Assembly: GCA_032716605.1 (NCBI GenBank)
Contig: CM064573.1
Location: 2,407,807 to 2,471,806, forward strand
Direction: 5' to 3'
DNA from: Paralithodes platypus
Taxonomy: Eukaryota > Arthropoda > Malacostraca > Decapoda > Lithodidae
Length of the DNA: 64,000 bases
Numbering within the stretch: position 1 is the first letter of the stretch; each line of letters starts with the position of its first letter. Below, piece by piece: positions 21,526-31,950 of this stretch. A program made the position numbers and the translations under genes. The notes under the pieces are model-generated. The model searched no databases, had not been told where the DNA came from, and saw only the letters and a list, made by a program, of their open reading frames with translations.

Positions 21526-21784
21526 TTAAGTGCTGTGCGTCTCGCTAAAATTACACCACATTCGTTTACTAAGGGGGAAATGGCGGATTTGGCCACTTCT
21601 TCGCTCTCGATTCGGGTATTAATTGTACGGGTGTATTCAAAGTTTTTGGTTATTTTCGACTCCCCTCGCATCTTAGGGAACTCGCGTATTGAGCGACCTG
21701 ACTGTATATATAAATACCCAGTAGTACTTTTACTTTCATTATAGCTTAAAAAAACTTTGTGGGAACTATCATTATTATTATTAT

Positions 21785-21895
21785 TTACTTAAGCGTTGTT
21801 TCCACATAGCGATTTTGATTAGTTATTTTGTCTTTTTGCCGTGTTCGTATAAGTTTTGGTTTGTTTATTTTGCAAGTTTTACATTATAAATTCAA
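21785..21895 (+). mobile_element. P-family 3' end
   Basis: GCGTTGTTTCCACATAGCGA to TTGCAAGTTTTACATTATAA; same constant end as the other copies. Confidence 0.6.
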
Positions 21896-21997
21896 CTATG
21901 CATATTGAAAGAAGCCGACTATGGCCTATGGGCAGGCCCAGAGGCATCTCAATGACCGGCTCCCCGGAGGTGCGGTAGTGAAAGGGTTAAATAAAAT

Positions 21998-22300
21998 AAT
22001 TAACTGTGTTGGTGGTGTAATGGTTTAGATGCTTATGTTCTGGGTGTGGTGTCCCGAGTTTGAATCCTGGGAGGACCATTATGCTTTCATTAGTTTATTT
22101 AAGTACACTCGACCAACAAACAATCTTTACACTAACGCTCTAAACATTCTGGAAGTGGGTCAAAATCTTATGGTAATACCTCACAGACGTATGTTTCACC
22201 CGATTCATTCCGTTCACACTAGATTATTTACAGCTCACCAGTGTAAAGATTGTTTTTTGGTTGATTGTACATCGAGGTTTGTAATGGATGATTAATGTTA
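21998..22300 (+). mobile_element. tRNA-headed SINE (S3) and a foldback
   Basis: GGTGGTGTAATGGTTTAGAT (A-box-like) and GAGTTTGAATCCTGG (B-box-like) lie 40 bp apart, as in a tRNA. Related heads are at 30090-30150 (plus) and 31149-31210 (minus). Downstream, CAACAAACAATCTTTACACT (22113) pairs with AGTGTAAAGATTGTTTTTTG (22239), a ~24-bp inverted repeat. Confidence 0.55.
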
Positions 22301-22371
22301 AGACCGGAGTGTTCCTTAATTCTATAAATTAAGCCACTATGTAATTAATTCTATAGTACTATACTATACAT

Positions 22372-22819
22372 CAGGCAGGGGAAGTGGTGGTGGACAGGAG
22401 TGAATGGAGAATGCTTGTGAATAGTTGAGTGAACACGTGGTCATTTGGGGGAAGGGGTCGGGCTTAAGTTGGACTAGATAATAGTCCATCAGGCGCCTGG
22501 CCCGGGGAGACGATTAATATGAAGGGTGCGCCTGGAAGTGTGGTGGGAGGGCTTGTGGCTTTGGCTCCGCTGCATGGCTGCCTGCCGAGATCTGAACCTC
22601 TCCGGGTGGTCGGGGGCCGGGGGAGTGCTGGAGCGACCTTGGTGACCCTGGTCTCTGGGTCTTCTCCTGGGTGACCTGGATGTGTGTGAGTTTGTGCTTT
22701 TTATGTGTTTATTTGTTGTTTTATGTTGTTTTTGTGTTTTCCCTGTTCTTGCTCTGTCTTGAGGCGGCTACCCCCAAAATGGGGATTGGGCCTGAGCATA
22801 TAGATAGATAGATAGATAG
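22372..22819 (+). mobile_element. 5'-truncated LINE end with GATA tail
   Basis: From ATCAGGCAGGGGAAGTGGTG it is nearly identical to 42243-42680: the last codons of the RTE-like ORF (AGEVVVDRSEWRMLVNS), the same 3' UTR, then (GATA)5. TAATTAATTC occurs on both sides (22331 and 22820), a candidate target duplication with ~18 extra bases at the 5' end. Confidence 0.8.
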
Positions 22820-23123
22820 TAATTAATTCGGCTACTGGATATTATTTTAAGGAATTGACTACTACAGGTGATTCCCAAGCTTAATATATTTCAATGGTTG
22901 TTAGGCAAAACAAGGAATAAAATAACTAAGCTGTAGTGAAAGGGTTAAACAAAAATATCGCTATGTTTAAAATGCGTAAAATCTCTAGTCTCATTTAGTA
23001 TTTATTAACTGAAGTATGGATGTATAACTCAGGATTTCTCGCCTTTGAAATTAAATCTGCATTGAATTCTATTTGTCGTAATATCTGTATACTTCATCCG
23101 TTTAAGAATTTTCCCATTATGTA
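22820..23123. other. No gene seen
   Basis: AT-rich intergenic sequence between a LINE tail and a MITE; no pattern recognised. Confidence 0.5.
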
Positions 23124-23334
23124 CAATCGCGCTAATAAGTGATGTCTCAGCACCAATTATATTTTTATCAATAATTGGTATCAGCACTATCTAAGCATTA
23201 ATTCATCGTTTAGAGTTAGATATGCAAACATGTTCCTATCTTTACACACCCTATTCAACATCTGACAGACATTAATACAGCACAGAGCAAGCCAAACATA
23301 ATGACAACTGGGACATGACTTATTAGCGCGACCG
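23124..23334. mobile_element. TA-flanked MITE, copy two of 11144
   Basis: Ends CAATCGCGCTAATAAGTGAT and inverted CGGTCGCGCTAATAAGTCAT with TA on both sides (23122-23123, 23335-23336). It carries a small internal insertion (CCAAACATAATGACAA) relative to 11144-11338. Confidence 0.85.
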
Positions 23335-23589
23335 TACTTACAGTATATCCTACATTGTTTTTAGTATGTAGATTAATACATATTAGTCTTATATCTCCTT
23401 TACATTTGTAGACAGTAGAAGAAAAATGCACTTTATAAAATCTCTTTATATTATAGAATAAGAAATGTCATCACTTAGAGTAAGGGCCAGTTTTAGTACA
23501 GGTCTCCCTCGATTTACGATTGGGTTACGTTCCCGAAAACCTGATCTTGAATAGAAAAATCATATATCAAACCCTAAAATTAATGGTTT

Positions 23590-23780
23590 GCTTGGGAAAC
23601 AGATTAACTTGCTCATGTAGTGATGTACACCCTATGTGGTGGATTGTGTTCTTTTATTTAATAATTTTCATTTTAGTAAGCGTTGTTTCCACATAGCGAT
23701 TTTGATAATTTAATTTGACTTTATATTGTCCTTGTCCCAATTTTGGTTTGTTTAGTTTGCAAGTTTTACATTTTAATTAA
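23590..23780 (+). mobile_element. P-family insertion inside the MITE
   Basis: Ends GTTTGCAAGTTTTACATTTT. ATTAATGG is repeated on both sides (~23579 and ~23777), a likely 8-bp target duplication. Confidence 0.75.
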
Positions 23781-23806
23781 TGGGGTATGTGGGGATGTGT
23801 TCTGAT

Positions 23807-24030
23807 AATGATGCAGTTTTTACCACCATACACTCCCTGCTGAATAGCAAGGCTAGGGTGGGTGCCCTGATGAATCAGGGACTTAGTGAATAGTTGCCAC
23901 AGATTGCTAGACCACACCGTTCACCAACAGCACTGACGTCTGCCAATAACACACTGGCTGACCCGAGGCTCGAGCCGTCAACCTCACGGTTAGCAGGCGA
24001 ACGCTCTACCAATCGAGCTATGGCCTGTGG
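23807..24030 (-). mobile_element. tRNA-derived SINE S1, best-preserved head
   Basis: Minus strand: TAGCTCGATTGGTAGAGCG is a near-canonical tRNA A-box region and GGCTCGAGCC a B-box variant, followed by the S1 body. TTCT lies on both sides at the MITE junctions. Confidence 0.8.
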
Positions 24031-24180
24031 TTCTGGGACCAGCCAAAACCCAAACCCAAACCCCTAAAAACCTATAATAATATGAATTGGGGCATTGGAT
24101 AGTGAGGGAGATCTGTACAGTACTGTATATTGTACATCTATGCAAAAACTTGAGTGAACTTTTATGATACACAGGTATAG

Positions 24181-24371
24181 GTAGCACCAGCGAACTTGAC
24201 AATAATCTTGATCCCTTAACTTCTTAAAAATGAAAGCAACCGAGCTGATGTTTCTATAATTTGGGAAGAGTCCACCAGGAAATTGGTAAATATTTACAGC
24301 CAGTTTGCTCTAGACCCTGTTGAGTTAGAGAGGTCAGGGATCAAGATTATTGTCAAGTTCGTTGGTGCTAC
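24181..24371. mobile_element. MITE, copy two of 9739
   Basis: Ends GTAGCACCAGCGAACTTGAC and inverted GTAGCACCAACGAACTTGAC, extending for ~34 bp with few mismatches. Confidence 0.75.
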
Positions 24372-24479
24372 AGGTCTGCAGGTTATGTAGTTATCTCGCT
24401 TTGGCTAATATCAGGTTTTGTGTTAATTTATATCCAAAATTTATTTTGCTAAATCGTTATTTATATTTAGACAAGTTCT

Positions 24480-24710
24480 TTTGTCTTGATTGTGTCATCC
24501 CTGTTTTGGTTTGTTAATTTTGCAAGTTTTACATTATAATTTCCACATACAATAGTGATTTTGATAAGTTCTTTTGTCTATATCGTCCCTGTTTTGTTTT
24601 GTTTAATTTGCAAGCCCCAAAAAAACAAAAACAAAATGGGGAATGGGCCTGACCAAATAGATAGATAGAAATAGATTTTGCAAGTTTTACGTTATAATTC
24701 AAGTTGCATT
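24480..24710 (+). repeat. P-family scraps and a GATA-tailed tail
   Basis: Three short P-family ends (24480-24540, 24540-24612, 24676-24702) with a retroposon tail AATGGGGAATGGGCCTGACC and a short GATA run between them. Confidence 0.5.
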
Positions 24711-24789
24711 AAATCGCAAATCCCAGGCATGTGTTCCTCTTTGGCTCAAGCAGTTTATCAAAATAGGTCCGTCAGTGGATCATAATTAA

Positions 24790-25112
24790 ACCTTTATTTT
24801 ATTTTATCTTTATTCATGCAGAGTTTAGTAAAATTTGCCAGAACGTCCCGGACTTCCCAAACTTGACTACTGTACTTCCTTTAACGTGACGATAGTGCGT
24901 TGTTATATGTGCGATTAGTTTGCTTGGGAAACAGATTAACTTGCTCATGTAGTAATGTACACCCTATGTGGTGGATTGTGTTCTTTTATTTAATAATTTT
25001 CATTTTAGTAAGCGTTGTTTTCACATAGCGATTTTGATAATTTAATTTGACTTTATATTGTCCTTGTCCCAATTTTGGTTTGTTTAGTTTGCAAGTTTTA
25101 CATTTTAATTTT
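24790..25112 (+). mobile_element. P-family retroelement end, long copy
   Basis: One of the longest copies. It begins near TTATTCATGCAGAGTTTAGT, includes AACGTGACGATAGTGCGTTG (also at 35713) and ends TTTGCAAGTTTTACATTTTA. Near-identical to the minus strand of 16848-17163 and 32618-32915. Confidence 0.7.
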
Positions 25113-25301
25113 ATTTTTCCAGATTTGTTTTGTATATTACTTTCTGTCGGTCTCTTTTTACTATCCTACTTTTCCTCCTTGGGTAAAATAAATATTTTTG
25201 TGAAATGACCCAGAATTACAGTTTTTAGCATCATTGGTTTGTAATAGTCTACTGAATAGTTCTCTAGGTTTTAGTGTTATTCTGTAAATGTGGGCTTAAC
25301 C

Positions 25302-25620
25302 CTATTTGGTCCGAGGGAGGTATTTTTGAGCCTTCCCTGTCTTGCTCCATTAGTTTGGAGATTTTTGTTTAAAGTTTCACCCTATTAGTTTGGCAATAAT
25401 GAGATGCTTCACCCCACTCAGGTGTTGATTTTTTCTGGGCGAGCGATAGCAAGCCTGAAACTTGGAAGAAATCGACCTCTAGCCGAGACATTCTTCTATC
25501 GGAAAATTAAATATGGTTTGTTTATTTTGCAAGTTTTACATTATAATTTATCTTGAAGAGGGTCTGGGTGAGCATCATCTTTAGCTTGAAGGAAGCCTGG
25601 GAAGTTTTTTTTCTTAGCCT
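25302..25620. repeat. Decayed TTAGTTTGGAGAT repeat
   Basis: Related to 16030-16320 (GGGCGAGCGATAGCAAGCCT vs GGCGAGCGAAAGCGAGCCT). A P-family end is inserted at about 25505-25550. Confidence 0.45.
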
Positions 25621-25686
25621 AGGGGACAAACTGCAATGCATGCTCAAAAACAAGCAAAAGCATCAATAATTAAACAAAGTACTGTA

Positions 25687-25930
25687 CAGTAGAACCCCGC
25701 TCATCCGGTGCTCTTAGATCCGGACAGGAATTTTGATCCAGACTCATGTTTCAGCCAATCAAACTTGTCTGGATGTCTTGGGGAAAATAAGTCAATCCGG
25801 AACCGAATAAAAGTCACTGCGCGTATTGTTTACATCCAGATTTGTCTGGATGGCTGAATATATATCCAGACTTTCGGCAGATCCAGACAGGGTTCTCCCC
25901 CAATTAGTCCGGATGGGCGTGGTTTTACTG
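25687..25930. mobile_element. Tigger/pogo-like MITE
   Basis: 244 bp with TA at 25685-25686 and 25931-25932. Ends CAGTAGAACCCCGCTCATCC and inverted CAGTAAAACCACGCCCATCC. These resemble the Tigger ends at 46536 (CAGTAAACCCTCGCTATC), so a related transposase probably moved it. Confidence 0.85.
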
Positions 25931-25999
25931 TATCATAATTAAATTGTAAAACTTGCAAAATAAACAAACCCACACTCGGACCAGATAGTGTTATGCTCC

Positions 26000-26306
26000 A
26001 TACATCAAAAGTGCCACATCTATAAACCTTTGTAATGTATTGTATTTCTATCTTTTAAGGTTACAAATAAATGGTCTAACCTAACATTACAAGTGCCACG
26101 TCTATATACATTTATAACTAGTTGTATTTCTATCTTTTAAGGTTACAAATAAATGGTCTTGAACTACTCAATGGTGTTTATTAGCAGACACATGATAGAT
26201 ACAAAGTGGACAGAAGGGATTCAACACTAAGATATAATAATAATATATGGCAAGGTTATAAACAAGAGGCATATAATTAAATCAATCAATCTTTGCTTCT
26301 CATTGC
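26000..26306. other. Short direct repeat, no gene
   Basis: CTATCTTTTAAGGTTACAAA (26048 and 26130) with flanks is repeated in tandem, ~80-bp unit. Nothing else seen. Confidence 0.5.
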
Positions 26307-26310
26307 TTAA

Positions 26311-26510
26311 CCCCTTCAGTACCATGAAGCCTTATTGCCTTTGATTCTGGCTAAAAATAAATAAAAAATAAATGTTACGCCGTTTAATAAGGATCTACGT
26401 TAATAAGAGTTTATTGAGATCGTATTTACCAATTTGAATCAGAGGTAGATTATAAACTAAAGAAAATAGTCTAATGGTATCCAGAATATGATGTCATGGT
26501 ACTGAAGGGG
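26311..26510. mobile_element. TTAA MITE family B with perfect 17-bp ends
   Basis: 200 bp between TTAA at 26307-26310 and 26511-26514; both ends read CCCCTTCAGTACCATGA. The least decayed family B copy in the window. The right TTAA is also the left TTAA of the next element. Confidence 0.92.
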
Positions 26511-26514
26511 TTAA

Positions 26515-26849
26515 GGGGGACCACCTCGCTCTTGTCCTTTATTTCTGGGTTGTATTCATTTGGCCCCATTCAGCCTACTGTTTTAAGACGTTTATACCCA
26601 TCTAGGTGCCGATTACCGCTCGCCAGCATATTTTTTGTTTTTGTCAACAGGCTAAATTTGTACATTTTTCGATAGAAAAATGCAGAGACATTTTTCAATA
26701 GAAAAATGTCTCTGGCAAAGCCGGATTTCTCCATACAATGCTGGCCAGGAATAAATCGACACCTGGATGGGGATAAACATCCTAAAACAGTAGGCTGAAT
26801 GGATACAAGCCAGAGAAAAGGAGATAAAAAAAGTAGGAGACCCCCCCCC
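26515..26849. mobile_element. Foldback element between TTAA sites
   Basis: TTAA at 26511-26514 and 26850-26853. Arms of ~160 bases pair imperfectly: ATTCAGCCTACTGTTTTAAG (~26571) with CCTAAAACAGTAGGCTGAAT (26781), plus a central hairpin GAGACATTTTTCAATAGAAA. No ORF. Confidence 0.75.
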
Positions 26850-26917
26850 TTAAACCCATTATTGATGATTATATATAATTATTAAAGGCAAGTGAAATAT
26901 TCAACACAAGCTATTAA

Positions 26918-27838
26918 CCCCTTCGGTACCGGCGACGTCTTTTTCATTACATTATGGCCACTATTAAATTATTTTATGCAGCTTAAACAGGGCCGCCAGC
27001 CATTACAAAGCTTCGAACTATCTCTCTATACTACCACAGATCCTTCTTAAGCTACACTTTGATTCAGTTTAAAAAGGGCCTCCAGCAATTAAAAAGCTTT
27101 GAACGATCTCGCTTAGCCCTTTATACTACCACAGATCCTTCTTAACCCTCCTGGCCCGGGCAGCATGTTAAAATGACACCGCGGCAGATGGGCAGGAACC
27201 CGGGTGTCCTGTTAAAATCTGTAAGCTTGAAAGCCTATTCAGCTTGGTCTGAACGCCGTGCGTCCGACGCATGTAAACAAAGCCGATCGTTGCGTCACCG
27301 CACCTCCGAAAACAATAAGGAGACGTCGGATCAATGTTATTGTTGTGACGTCAGACGAAATTAGTGTGTGAAAAGCTCCGATATTGTCAACATCGCGGCA
27401 AAATTAGCTCCACTGAAATCATCACAACTGAACCAGTTGACTTACAGAGCTCTACTCAATGCCAGTCTACAGATTGGAAACCGCACTACGTTTATAGATG
27501 TGTGGGAAATTTCTAGCAGTTAAAATAACAATGATACGGTAGCCTAGGCCTAGACGTTTTTCGGCCAGATCGCCCTGATACGACCTCCGTCCTTTGGAAA
27601 GGCAGCCCGGGTCACGAGGGTTAAGCTGCAAAAAAAATAGTCTTAAATACTATTCGTGCCGATCTCAAATCCAAGAACTTGACAAGTGAAGCAGCCCTTA
27701 ACAGGGTTGCCTGGAACGCCGCCATTAGGACAAGAGACTGAAACTGCACGTATGTGTGGAACACTCAGTCTTAAAATTTTATGTATGTATGTATGTAGCT
27801 AGAATAAAACTGAAAAGACGTCGTCGGTACAGAAGGGG
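26918..27838. mobile_element. TTAA MITE family B hosting a family A MITE
   Basis: TTAA at 26914-26917 and 27839-27842. Ends CCCCTTCGGTACCGGCGACG and inverted CCCCTTCTGTACCGACGACG. Interior at 27142-27624 is interrupted by the family A MITE. About 27645-27760 also holds a LINE C-terminus scrap (NLTSEAALNRVAWNAAI), as at 29940-30085 and 49815-50010. Confidence 0.82.
27146..27620. mobile_element. piggyBac MITE family A, nested copy
   Basis: TTAA at 27142-27145 and 27621-27624 with ends CCCTCCTGGCCCGGG and inverted CCCTCGTGACCCGGG. Closely matches 2228-2707. Outside it, CAGATCCTTC|TTAA|GCTGCA rejoins the host MITE. Confidence 0.9.
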
Positions 27839-27842
27839 TTAA

Positions 27843-28065
27843 CCCTTTGAGTACCAGCAACGTGTGTTATATTATATTCTAGCTATATTTAGACGATATT
27901 ATGCAGCTTAGGAAGGATCTGTGGCAGTTATAAGGGTTGGTAGAGATAGTTTGAAGCCTTAATACTGTACTGCTTAGGTCCTTCCTAAGCTAAATATAAT
28001 CGTCTAATAGTTGGCCGAGTATGATCAGAAGGACGTCCCCGGTCCAGACGGAGTTATCATATCCA
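27843..28065. mobile_element. Degenerate family B MITE abutting the previous one
   Basis: Starts CCCTTTGAGTACCAGCAACG right after the shared TTAA and ends GACGTCCCCGGTCCAGACGG, an eroded inverted end without a clean right TTAA. It contains TTATGCAGCTTAGGAAGGAT, the core of the minisatellite at 28205. Confidence 0.6.
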
Positions 28066-28204
28066 CATAACAATAGAAGTTAATCCTTGAACACAAAAGT
28101 AATGTAAATATAATTAAAATGTAAAAATAAAAATAATAAAGTAAATATCAGTGAAACCAAGCGATTAATTAACTCCGGTACGGGTGACGCCATTTTTATA
28201 TTCT

Positions 28205-28950
28205 GGTGTTCATTAGGCAATTTTATGCAGCTTAGGAAGGATGTCTAGCATTCAAAGAGGTGTAATGTATCGATCATTAGGCAGCTTGAGAAAGATGTCT
28301 AGTAATCCAAGGTATCATTAATTAGGCAATTTTATGCAGCTTAAGAAGGATGTATATTAATCATAGGTGTAATGTATCGATCATTAGGCAATTTTATGCA
28401 GCTTTGGAAAGACTAGTAATCAAATGTATTATTTATCATTAGACTATTCTAAGCAGCAGCAATCAAAGATATTATGTATCGATTAGGCAATTATATGCAG
28501 CTTATGAAAGATGTCTTGGTAATCAGAGGTATAATTTATATATTGGGAAATTTTATGTAGCTTTGGAAAGATGTCTAGTAATCAAAGGTATTATTTTTTT
28601 CGTTTTTTGAGGAGTAAGGGATGGGGGAACTTGGCCCTTTTTTACCCTATTTTCCTAGACAGAGTTCTATGAGAAGAGATTAGCCACAGACCTATTATAC
28701 TGTCAGGTGAAACAGAGGCAAGGGGTGCGAGAAGATTGCCCAAACATCTCCACCTGCCGAGAATTGAACTCGGTCCTCCCGGTTAGAAACCAAGCGCTTT
28801 ACCAATGTTGCTACAGGCCACCCCTCAAAGGTATTTATGTATCGTGAGCTGCTTAAAATTGTCTAATGATCGATACAAAGGTATTATGTATCGATCATTT
28901 AGACAATTTGAAGCAGCTAATGAAGAATGTCTAGCAATCGAGGAGGTATA
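28205..28950. repeat. Minisatellite derived from MITE sequence, ~65-75 bp unit
   Basis: Seven or more degenerate units around TTAGGCAATTTTATGCAGCTT, AGGAAGGATGTCTAGTAATC and AAAGGTATTATGTATCGATC. The leader at 28175 (CTCCGGTACGGGTGACGCC) matches a family B end, and TTTTATGCAGCTTA is the B subterminal core. Split by a SINE at 28592-28826. Confidence 0.75.
28592..28826 (-). mobile_element. tRNA-derived SINE (family S2) in the minisatellite
   Basis: Minus strand: GGTAAAGCGCTTGGTTTCTA and GAGTTCAATTCTCGGC form tRNA-like A/B boxes, then a body ending in a T-rich end on the plus strand. AAAGGTATTAT / AAAGGTATTTAT flank it, an approximate target duplication. Confidence 0.75.
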
Positions 28951-29270
28951 ACGCATCTCCATTCACTCTTGACTTTTTTTAATCGTAGTTTAACCAGACC
29001 ACTGATTTACAAAACATAACTCTTATAGGGCTGGCCTCACTCTTTGACTATTACATATACTGTACTTCTTAAACAGAATAAAATCTAATAATCTCCAGAA
29101 TTACAAAAATGGTCATCCGTAACGTGTTGAAAATATATCGTCCATAATATACAGTAACCCAATAGAAAAATGCTAAAAAACCCAAATCCAGTAATTCCGA
29201 GTCTCCTTTGGATTGCATAATACACATTTGAGAGATAACAATAAAGTTCAAACAAGCTTTATCGCCCTCC
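28951..29270. other. No gene seen
   Basis: AT-rich intergenic sequence without recognisable repeat ends. Confidence 0.5.
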
Positions 29271-29274
29271 TTAA

Positions 29275-29567
29275 CCCATTCTGTAACAGCGACTTATTTT
29301 GTATTGTATTATAGTTATGTTTAGATGATTTAGGTCAGTTAACGCTTCAAACTCTCAACCAACCCTTTTAACTACCACAGAACTACAACATAATCTACAC
29401 TCCTTGAGAGTCCTGTGGGAAAGCCCGATCATGGCCATGGCCTTTCTTAGGGACTCGGGGCTGTTCGGCCAGGCAGCAACAACTACCACAGATCCTTTCT
29501 ATACTGCATAATATCGTCTAAATATAGCTACAATCAAATATCCCACACGTCGCTGATACTCAAAGGG
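29275..29567. mobile_element. TTAA MITE family B with a retroposon scrap inside
   Basis: TTAA at 29271-29274 and 29568-29571. Ends CCCATTCTGTAACAGCGACT and inverted CCCTTTGAGTATCAGCGACG. 29388-29480 is a minus-strand CTGCCTGGCCGAACAG scrap. Confidence 0.75.
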
Positions 29568-29799
29568 TTAACGGGACCAGACTTCCAACACTAACAAGGT
29601 AACAGTATTTTCCACGCTAGGGAAAGTAGACAAATATAAAAGTAATCCCTCTACAATACCAAACTTAGAAAATGGGAACCAAAGAAGCAAGTCATACCAC
29701 CACGGCAAGAAAACATATCTCCTTCATCAAGAGGGGGTCCTACCAGCTCTTTCCCCGACAAATTTATATTTTTATTGTTTTTGTGTTATGTTGTCCCTG

Positions 29800-30145
29800 T
29801 TCAGGCTGTCTCGAGTCGGCCACCCCCAGATAAAAAAAAAATGGGGAATGGGTGTGAGTGTATATATACTGTATATGAATCATGATCATGTGCTGTACTT
29901 ATAACTGTACATACATACATACAAGTTTAAAGACCGTTTGTCCACAGAAGCTGTGGTTACAGTCTCACGTCCTAAATGGCAGCTTTCCAGGCGGTCCTGT
30001 CAAGGGCCGCCTGTGTTGTCAAGTTCTTTATTTTGAGATCGGACCGGAGTACCCGAGCCCACGTCATTCTAGGTCCACTCCTACTTATAACTGTCTTGAT
30101 GGTGTAATGGCTAGTGTTTAAGATCTGTATGTGGTAACCCAGGTT
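29800..30145. repeat. Retroposon tail, LINE C-terminus scrap and S3 head
   Basis: 29800-29870 is the GGCCACCCCCAGAT / GAATGGGTGTGAG tail with a TA run. 29940-30085 (minus) encodes MTWARVLRSDLKIKNLTTQA and on to RTAWKAAI, an RTE/R1-type C-terminal piece. 30090-30150 is an S3-like tRNA head. Confidence 0.55.
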
Positions 30146-30149
30146 TGAA

Positions 30150-30570
30150 TGCCTGTTGTTGTTGTTGTTGTTGTTCCATAAGCTGCCTGGCCGAACAGCC
30201 CCGAGTCCCTGAGGAAGGCCATGGCCACGATCGGGCTTTCCCACAGAGCTCTCATTGAGTGTAGATTGTGTTTTTGGCGTAAGTGGTTGTGTGAAATGCA
30301 GTCTTCTATGATGTGTTTAATGGTATGGGGTGCTGTGTTACATCCCGGGCAGGCGTCGACAATGGAGTCATCCAGTCTCTTCTGATAGCTCAGGAGAGCT
30401 GGATGGTGTCCGCATCTCAGCCTGGCCAGGTGGACTCTGTCCTCGCGAGGAAGGGAGGATTCGGAAGGATGGATTTCGGGAGGTCGTGCATGCAGCTGCG
30501 TGTTGTCTGTGAGTGAGTGGATGGATCGGTGAGAGATATGAGTATGGATGTGCCTGTAGGATCATATGCT
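30150..30570 (-). pseudogene. LINE C-terminus with a zinc-knuckle-like motif and (TTG)n
   Basis: Minus-strand translation includes DRVHLARLRCGHHPALLSYQ, then DACPGCNTAPHTIKHIIEDC (CxxC...H...C) and RDSGLFGQAAYG, ending in a (GTT)8 tail on the plus strand. Jockey/I-type LINEs end this way. The GLFGQAA end is shared with the family R retroposons. Confidence 0.6.
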
Positions 30571-30599
30571 TTCATCAATTTCATTGGGAGGTGTTTGGT

Positions 30600-31590
30600 G
30601 TCGAGAAGTGAAATTACCCTATGGTACAGTAGGGGTTAAAGTTTCAATTCTTAGGGTTCGTGACTACTTTCGCGTGCCCTCGCCCCTTTCTCTGTCTCGT
30701 CTAGGATAAGTCTATAAGGGGAGGAGGATTCCCAGCCTGGCAATGTTTGTGGGTGATTCTGTATTAGTGTTAGCAACAAGACTAAAACCAATATTTAAAA
30801 GAAAATGTTTATGGATTTCAAATTAATATAATTTAAGAAAAAACACTATCAATAGTTATTTCCTAGCTTCTACATTGCCAAGTGTTTCTTCTTAGATGGT
30901 ATTAACATCCACAGATTTATTTAAAAACTTTTTAATACAATATAATTCAGTGTGAATTATAGAAGTGAAAACATAAAACAAAATATTATAAGTGGCAAAC
31001 CTATATAATAATGTAAATCAACAGTGTCCACATTGGAATTGTGGAATGGAGAAAATTAGTGCCACATAAGTCATTCATATTTTTTCACCAACCAACTTTA
31101 CTGCTAAACTCAATTAATGAAATCAACGAATACATGTGGCACTCCAAGGACTCAAACCATACTCACACCGAAATTCCGCGCACTTATGCATTACGCCATC
31201 AAGACAGTTAAAGAATTATGAACAAGCCTAATATTTAAGTCTTGGTGCTAGTCCTCATTAAAATAATAATTGTAGGAGAAAGCGCTGGTAAGACTCCGCC
31301 TCATGTTACCCTCGGGGGCGACGACAATATTCTGAAGGGTTACAAGTAAGTGGGTACAGTCTAGGTTTTATGGTGGTGGTGGTGGTGGTGGTGCCAGGCG
31401 TGTGTGTCGGCAGAACATCCAAAGTGTCGTAACTTACCATTTGTAAACATCGCACTTCACAAATCTATCTACCGCAAAACGTCTTGTATGTTTCCCGTGT
31501 CTATATTTATTGAGAGGATAGGTTAGAATAGTTGGGCTATATGAAGTTTAGTGAAGAATCAGCATTGGCTGCAACAAATGTGGGGAATTA
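30600..31590. other. Retroposon scrap, S3 head, GGT microsatellite
   Basis: 30640-30740 (minus) matches 39430-39510. 31149-31210 (minus) is an S3 tRNA head. A (GGT)7 run lies at 31371-31392. Otherwise AT-rich with no ORF. Confidence 0.5.
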
Positions 31591-31950
31591 AGACAGTTGC
31601 AGAGCAGAGACCAGTTTATTCAACGTTTCGCTGTAATGGCTTCTTCAAAATAACGGTATTCCTGAAGAAGCCTTTACGGTAAAACATTGAATAAACTGGG
31701 TCCCTGCTCTGCAATTGACCACTTGTGAGTTTCAGGCTATAAGTAAGTTGGAGTTGTAGACATCGATTTTATGCGGAAATGCAGTAATATTGTAAGCGTG
31801 TGATAGATAACAAGTATGTTGAATTGAGTATGTATTTATAATGCACTAAAACTTTATTTTAGCTGGTAATTCTGCTAATATCGATGTCTAAAGCTCCAAC
31901 TTCCTTATAGAACGAAACTCGCAAGTGGTCAATTGTGTCTTAGATTAAGT
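31590..31950. repeat. Two adjoining inverted repeats
   Basis: GCAGAGCAGAGACCAGTTTA (31598) pairs with TAAACTGGGTCCCTGCTCTG (31694). Then CAATTGACCACTTGTGAGTT (31715) pairs with AACTCGCAAGTGGTCAATTG (~31919), and GGAGTTGTAGACATCGAT pairs with ATCGATGTCTAAAGCTCC. A foldback element, or two of them. Confidence 0.75.

Larger units (their letters stand above)
23499..24115. mobile_element. TA-flanked MITE (CAGGTCTCCCTC) with two nested insertions
   Basis: Ends CAGGTCTCCCTCGATTTACG and inverted CAGATCTCCCTCACTATCCA, TA at 23497-23498 and 24116-24117. A P-family copy (~23590-23780) and an S1 SINE (~23807-24030) are inserted. Removing them gives the ~190-bp form seen uninterrupted at 38863-39053 and 36609-36800. 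Confidence 0.85.

Noticed and set aside
23807..24030. Possible functional tRNA gene on the minus strand
   Set aside because: A and B boxes are good, but the acceptor and anticodon arms do not pair and a long shared SINE body follows; other copies have the same layout.
28205..28950. CRISPR-like array
   Set aside because: Units are degenerate and contiguous without distinct spacers, in a eukaryotic context, and derive from a MITE.
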